Shown one piece after another: positions 40,961-47,500 of a stretch of 47,500 bases of DNA (position 1 is the first letter of the stretch; the number at the start of each line of letters is the position of its first letter). The notes beneath the pieces were generated by a model, which saw only the letters and a list, made by a program, of their open reading frames with translations, did no database searches and was not told the DNA's origin. Origin of the DNA: Neocallimastix lanati (nom. inval.) (Eukaryota > Neocallimastigomycota > Neocallimastigomycetes > Neocallimastigales > Neocallimastigaceae); the NCBI GenBank assembly GCA_016946835.1, contig JACVTC010000019.1, forward strand, positions 635,001 through 682,500. The letters are read 5' to 3'. The translations under genes and the position numbers were made by a program.

Positions 40961-41624
40961 TTAATAATATACTAATATTCTTAGAATGCAAATATACTAC
41001 CCCTATACAATTAACTCTATTCTTTTTTTTTTTACTTCAATAATTAAATTATTCCTTTAAACTAAATATATATATAATGTTGTTACCCTTGATCTATTAA
41101 GATGTAAATTTAAATGTACCCTTAGGATTTACGGCTATCCATTAACACAATAATAAAATATATACAAAATTTGGTATATATATATAGATTATATAAATTC
41201 ATTTATATATAAAAATTTTATTTCTAAAAAACTTTAAAACTATATAATATATATATATTTAATTTTTTTTCTCTAATTCATTCAATATGTCCTTAAAAAA
41301 TAATCCTTTGTTTTCTTAACGTCATATTTAACCTTAAAACTTTCATTAACTACCACAAACTCATTTTTAATTATTTAATTGATTAAATTAAAATTTATAA
41401 ATATATAAATTATCTAATACTTTTATCTTAAATTTTATTTTAATTGTTTTACTCAATACTACTGAAGAAAACGTATGGTGAACACTTTAAATTTTATTTT
41501 TCATAACATTCGATAAACATAAATTATTTGAGTTGAACTTATTTCAAAAAAATTCTATTTTATTAAAATTATTTTTGAATTTTTTCCAACAATTAAAAAA
41601 AGAGAACTAGGCTTTATTTTTAAC
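40961..41624. other. AT-rich DNA downstream of eS26
   Basis: No gene is visible. The segment next to 41,624 will contain the 3' UTR of the minus-strand eS26 gene; no certain polyadenylation signal was assigned. Confidence 0.45.
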
Positions 41625-42502
41625 TTAAGCCTTGTTTGGAGTGACCTTCTTTCCGTCCTTGTTGAATCTGAATCTTTGTGGTGGGGCTCTGTTACGACGA
41701 CCGTCACGAGAACGAACACGGACAATGTGACTGTGAATACCACAAGAAATGCAGTAGTGCATCTTGATGTAGAGCTTTGGAAGAACAACATCTTATAATT
41801 AATAATTTTTAAATTTTATATTTTAAAAAGAAATTTATTAATATTTTAAATTTTACTTCTTATCCATTTATATTAATATTTTTTAAATGAAACGATAAAA
41901 TTGATTATATTTACTGTCGTAAACGGAGTTTTCAGAAATATCACGAATAGCAGCGGATTCAACCATGTTTCTGATTAAGAATCTCTTGATGGCCTTATCC
42001 TTTGGAACACATCTGGCACAATTAGCACAACGAACGAATTTAACGTGTCCGCGACCGTGCTTGTTACGTCCGTTATTTCTTCTTTTTTGGGTCTATTATA
42101 TAAATATAAAATAATATATTAATATACTATTATTTATAATATTTATATGAACATAATTTATTTTATCATGTCATTTCATCTTTTACTAAATTTAGAATAA
42201 ATGTACTTAATAATAAATACTTTTTATTTAATATATCAAATATAAAATATTCGTTATCTCATCCATTTATTTTACCAAAAGAACAAAGTTTAAACAAAAT
42301 ATAAATATTCCATTTTAATAACACTTATACTTTCATATCTTAATAATACAAAACAACAAATTACAAATATTTTATATCATAACAAACTTTAGGAATTGGA
42401 TCAATTATACAAAAAAAAAAAAAAAAAAAAAAAAAAAAGATAAACAAAAATAAAATAACATGACGTTCAATCCATCAATTCATTTTTAACATAATTTACC
42501 AT
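41625..42502 (-). CDS. RPS26: Small ribosomal subunit protein eS26
   Basis: Three exons on the minus strand, 42502-42500 (ATG only), 42092-41915 and 41791-41625, join to 115 residues. Exon 2 starts [16 protein letters not shown] and includes [20 protein letters not shown] (C23, C26), [16 protein letters not shown] and SVYD. Exon 3 has [18 protein letters not shown] (C74, C77) and a basic tail ending [10 protein letters not shown]. The four cysteines form the zinc-binding site of eS26, which lies at the mRNA exit channel of the 40S subunit. The initiator ATG stands directly before a GTAAAT donor, a layout common in fungal ribosomal protein genes; the 407-bp first intron is the least certain part. 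Exon 2 to exon 3 joins in phase 1 (YD/N/VVLPK). Less AT-biased codons fit high expression. Confidence 0.93.
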
Positions 42503-44167
42503 GATTCAGTTTACACAAACTATTGAGAGAGAGGAAGGAAAAATTTTTTTCTATTGTGATTATTCAGTTTCATTATACAAAAATTAAAAATGCCAATCAT
42601 TATATAGAATGATAATGATTGGATGAAATTATATATAATAATAAATAATGAAATTATTTAAAATTCATATTTCCATATATTAATATATAATATATAATAT
42701 ATAATAGTAAAAAACTTGTTAAAATATATGTGAATATTAAGAATATTATCAAATATTACTATTTAAATCTTTTAAATATTAGTACTAGTGGTGGTAGTAG
42801 TCATCTTTTTCTATACATCACCAAGAATATATATATAATTATTATTAATATATTAGTATTTTATATTATTTATTTCATGAGGTTTTCAAAAAATTTAATC
42901 TATTATAATAAACAAGCAAAAAAAAAGAAATTCTTTTTTTCTTTCTTTCTTGAAATTCTTACAATAATATATATTTAATAAATAAATTATTTATTTAATT
43001 CTTATTTTGTTTTTTTGTTTTCTTTTTTTTTTTATTTTTAGATATATTATTAAGATAAAAAATATATGTATACATAATTTTAATATGAGATTTGATTGAA
43101 AACTTGTCATAAACTTATTCTAAGCTTTATTTTAATTTTTCTTAATTGTATTTGATCAATTACAAAATATGAAAATTTTATGTTACTTATTAATTTTCGC
43201 CTTCATTGATTCATTATTATAAGATAATAATTATTAATTAATATAGATTGAATAACATATGTGCATATATTATATAACAGTTATGCAATATTTATTAAAT
43301 AATGCAATAATAGCAGTTTATACACAACTATGTTAATATAAATATAAATATACTCAAATATGCTCAAATATGCTATTATTATAAAACTGTTAGATGTTTA
43401 AAACTATATCATAATATTTTTATTATAGTTAATTAGGACAAAATGAAGATTTTATTAATTAATAAGGAAAAAGATATTTATTAGTTTAACTTTAAATATT
43501 ATCATTTTATAGAAAAATTTTTTTCTTTATTTATAATATATATTATTTTTTTGAACCAAGAAAATTAAAAAAATTACCTTAATTAAATCATCCATATTCT
43601 TTTATTAAAATAAATTTTAAAAATTACTTTAGAAAAAAAATATATATATATTGTTATTTTGATAATAATTATATTTATTGAAAAATATTTCATCAAATAT
43701 GAAATATAAACTTTGTAATTTTATTATTATGATAATACAATATTTAGTTTAAATATTAATTATTAATATTAATAAAAATATTTCAATATTTTAACTTTAA
43801 ATATTAAATATAAATTAATAAATATATTTAAATAATTTATTCACATTTATTATATATATTAAAATATATAATACAAAATTTATAGAGAAAATAAAATATT
43901 TGTGGAACTCCATTCTAAAACTATTTATTATTTATTTTATTTTATATAAATAATAGAAAATAAAATAATAAAAATAATTAAAATATAAATATAATTTAAT
44001 TGCAAGATTATACATTTATATTTAAAAGTTAGTAAAAATTATTAATTTTTTTATATTTTATAGTTTAAATATATTTATAATATTATTTATAAAATTTTTG
44101 TAATAATTGAACGCTCCAAATAAAAACAAATAAACAATGCTATGAAATAAATATATAACAAAAATAA

Positions 44168-44202
<35 letters not shown>

Positions 44203-44771
44203 GAAAATAAGAATTACAATTTTTTTAATCGTTTTATTCGATAAACGTATAAAATTATAAAAAATGTCATATCTTCATTTTTTTTTTTTTTTTTTTTCAT
44301 TAAAAATGTATATTGTGAAAAATCAATAAATTGAAATTCTTAAATCATTTAAAAATCATACATTTTATTTTACAATCAGAATAAAAATATTTATACGGTT
44401 ATATTCGAAGTAAAAAATAAATAATAACAACTGTAATCAAAAAATAGTGATAATTTTCAATAATATAACGACAATATAGTAATAAACAATAATCTAATAT
44501 ATAAATATAAAATCATCCATATCGAAAAAAAATAATATTACGAATAATACATTTAAATAAAAGATTTTTATAATCATTAACAATATATATATTTTTATTA
44601 ATTAGTATTAATTTCTAACTATATCTATTATATACATATATTATATATTATTTATTTATATTAGGATAAAATTATCTTTTATCAAGTATATATAAATTAT
44701 TAATTATAATTATATTTAATACTGTAAATATTTATTTTTGGAAAATAAATATATAGATAATCGTTGTTTTT

Positions 44772-44819
<48 letters not shown>

Positions 44820-44873
44820 ATAAAATTTAATTTCTTGATTAGAAAAAAAGTATATATATATATATAAAACACT
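42503..44873. other. Divergent intergenic region between eS26 and Arp1
   Basis: About 2.4 kb between two outward-facing genes, presumably holding both promoters. It contains AT-rich DNA, an AATA tract at about 44,163-44,202, a T run near 44,279-44,297 and an A run of about 41 bases at 44,778-44,818, just before the Arp1 start. An A run of about 28 bases lies within eS26 intron 1 (42,411-42,438). An open frame of 82 codons at 42,730 has no recognisable features and is not called. Confidence 0.5.
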
Positions 44874-47364
<2,491 letters not shown>

Positions 47365-47500
47365 TTTGCTTTATTTTTATTATTATTATTATTATTATTT
47401 TAATTCTTCTTTTTATTTTATAATAATTGTTATTGTTATAAATTTTATTATAAAAATTAAATGAGATAATCTGTTTATATATATGTGTATATATATTATG
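47365..47500. other. Region downstream of Arp1
   Basis: AT-rich 3' flank with a short ATT tract; the window ends here. No feature is recognised. Confidence 0.4.

Noticed and set aside
42730-42978. 82-codon open frame upstream of eS26
   Set aside because: Composition is that of AT-rich intergenic DNA, with no motif, no homology I can see and no splice context.
43578-43595. Minus-strand mini-exon reading MDDLIK before a GTAATT donor
   Set aside because: No downstream exon continues a recognisable protein, and eS26 is explained by a nearer start.

Overview
The window is nuclear DNA of an anaerobic gut fungus (Neocallimastigomycota). Five things point there: very AT-rich intergenic DNA packed with homopolymers and microsatellites; short introns with GTAAGT-like donors and TAG/AAG acceptors; fungal dockerin (CBM10-type) modules on three secreted proteins; an intronless GH5 cellulase; and ordinary eukaryotic genes (Arp1, eS26, Nol12/Rrp17). 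I cannot name the species.

Layout. At 0.46-6.8 kb two tandem paralogous genes encode secreted proteins with three related beta-rich repeats followed by three dockerins. Their five-exon structures are identical and every intron is in phase 0. At 6.8-10.2 kb there is AT-rich DNA with a decayed coding repeat. A Nol12/Rrp17-like ribosome-biogenesis gene lies at 10.2-11.6 kb. At 11.6-20.5 kb there is repeat-rich DNA: a gag zinc-knuckle remnant, a 1.5 kb TTTTA satellite with regularly re-used spacers, two inverted broken MULE transposase copies, and a perfect 4 x 89 bp array. The GH5 cellulase with two dockerins is at 20.6-22.0 kb. A four-exon LRR gene whose introns hold long microsatellites is at 23.4-28.8 kb. 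A convergent ankyrin-repeat gene lies at 29.5-31.1 kb. A small four-exon DUF4359-like gene is at 33.2-34.2 kb, with a truncated copy at 37.0 kb. Between 34.8 and 41.0 kb are an atypical SDR gene and several diverged copies of the repeat seen at 8 kb, one of them split by a tRNA-derived SINE-like insertion. The eS26 gene is at 41.6-42.5 kb (minus strand) and an eight-exon Arp1 (centractin) gene is at 44.9-47.4 kb.

How they fit together. The three dockerin proteins would be secreted and docked on the fungal cellulosome: GH5 is the catalytic component, and the tandem pair are probably binding or accessory components. The rest are housekeeping or unassigned. Genes were joined across introns by hand from reading frame, splice signals, and alignment to paralogs or known families. 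RNA evidence would settle the exon edges.

Most notable: the SINE-like element at 40,360-40,783. It has a tRNA-like head, a GC-rich body, a 23-nt A tail and 14-bp target duplications, and a related uninterrupted copy of its target lies elsewhere in the window.
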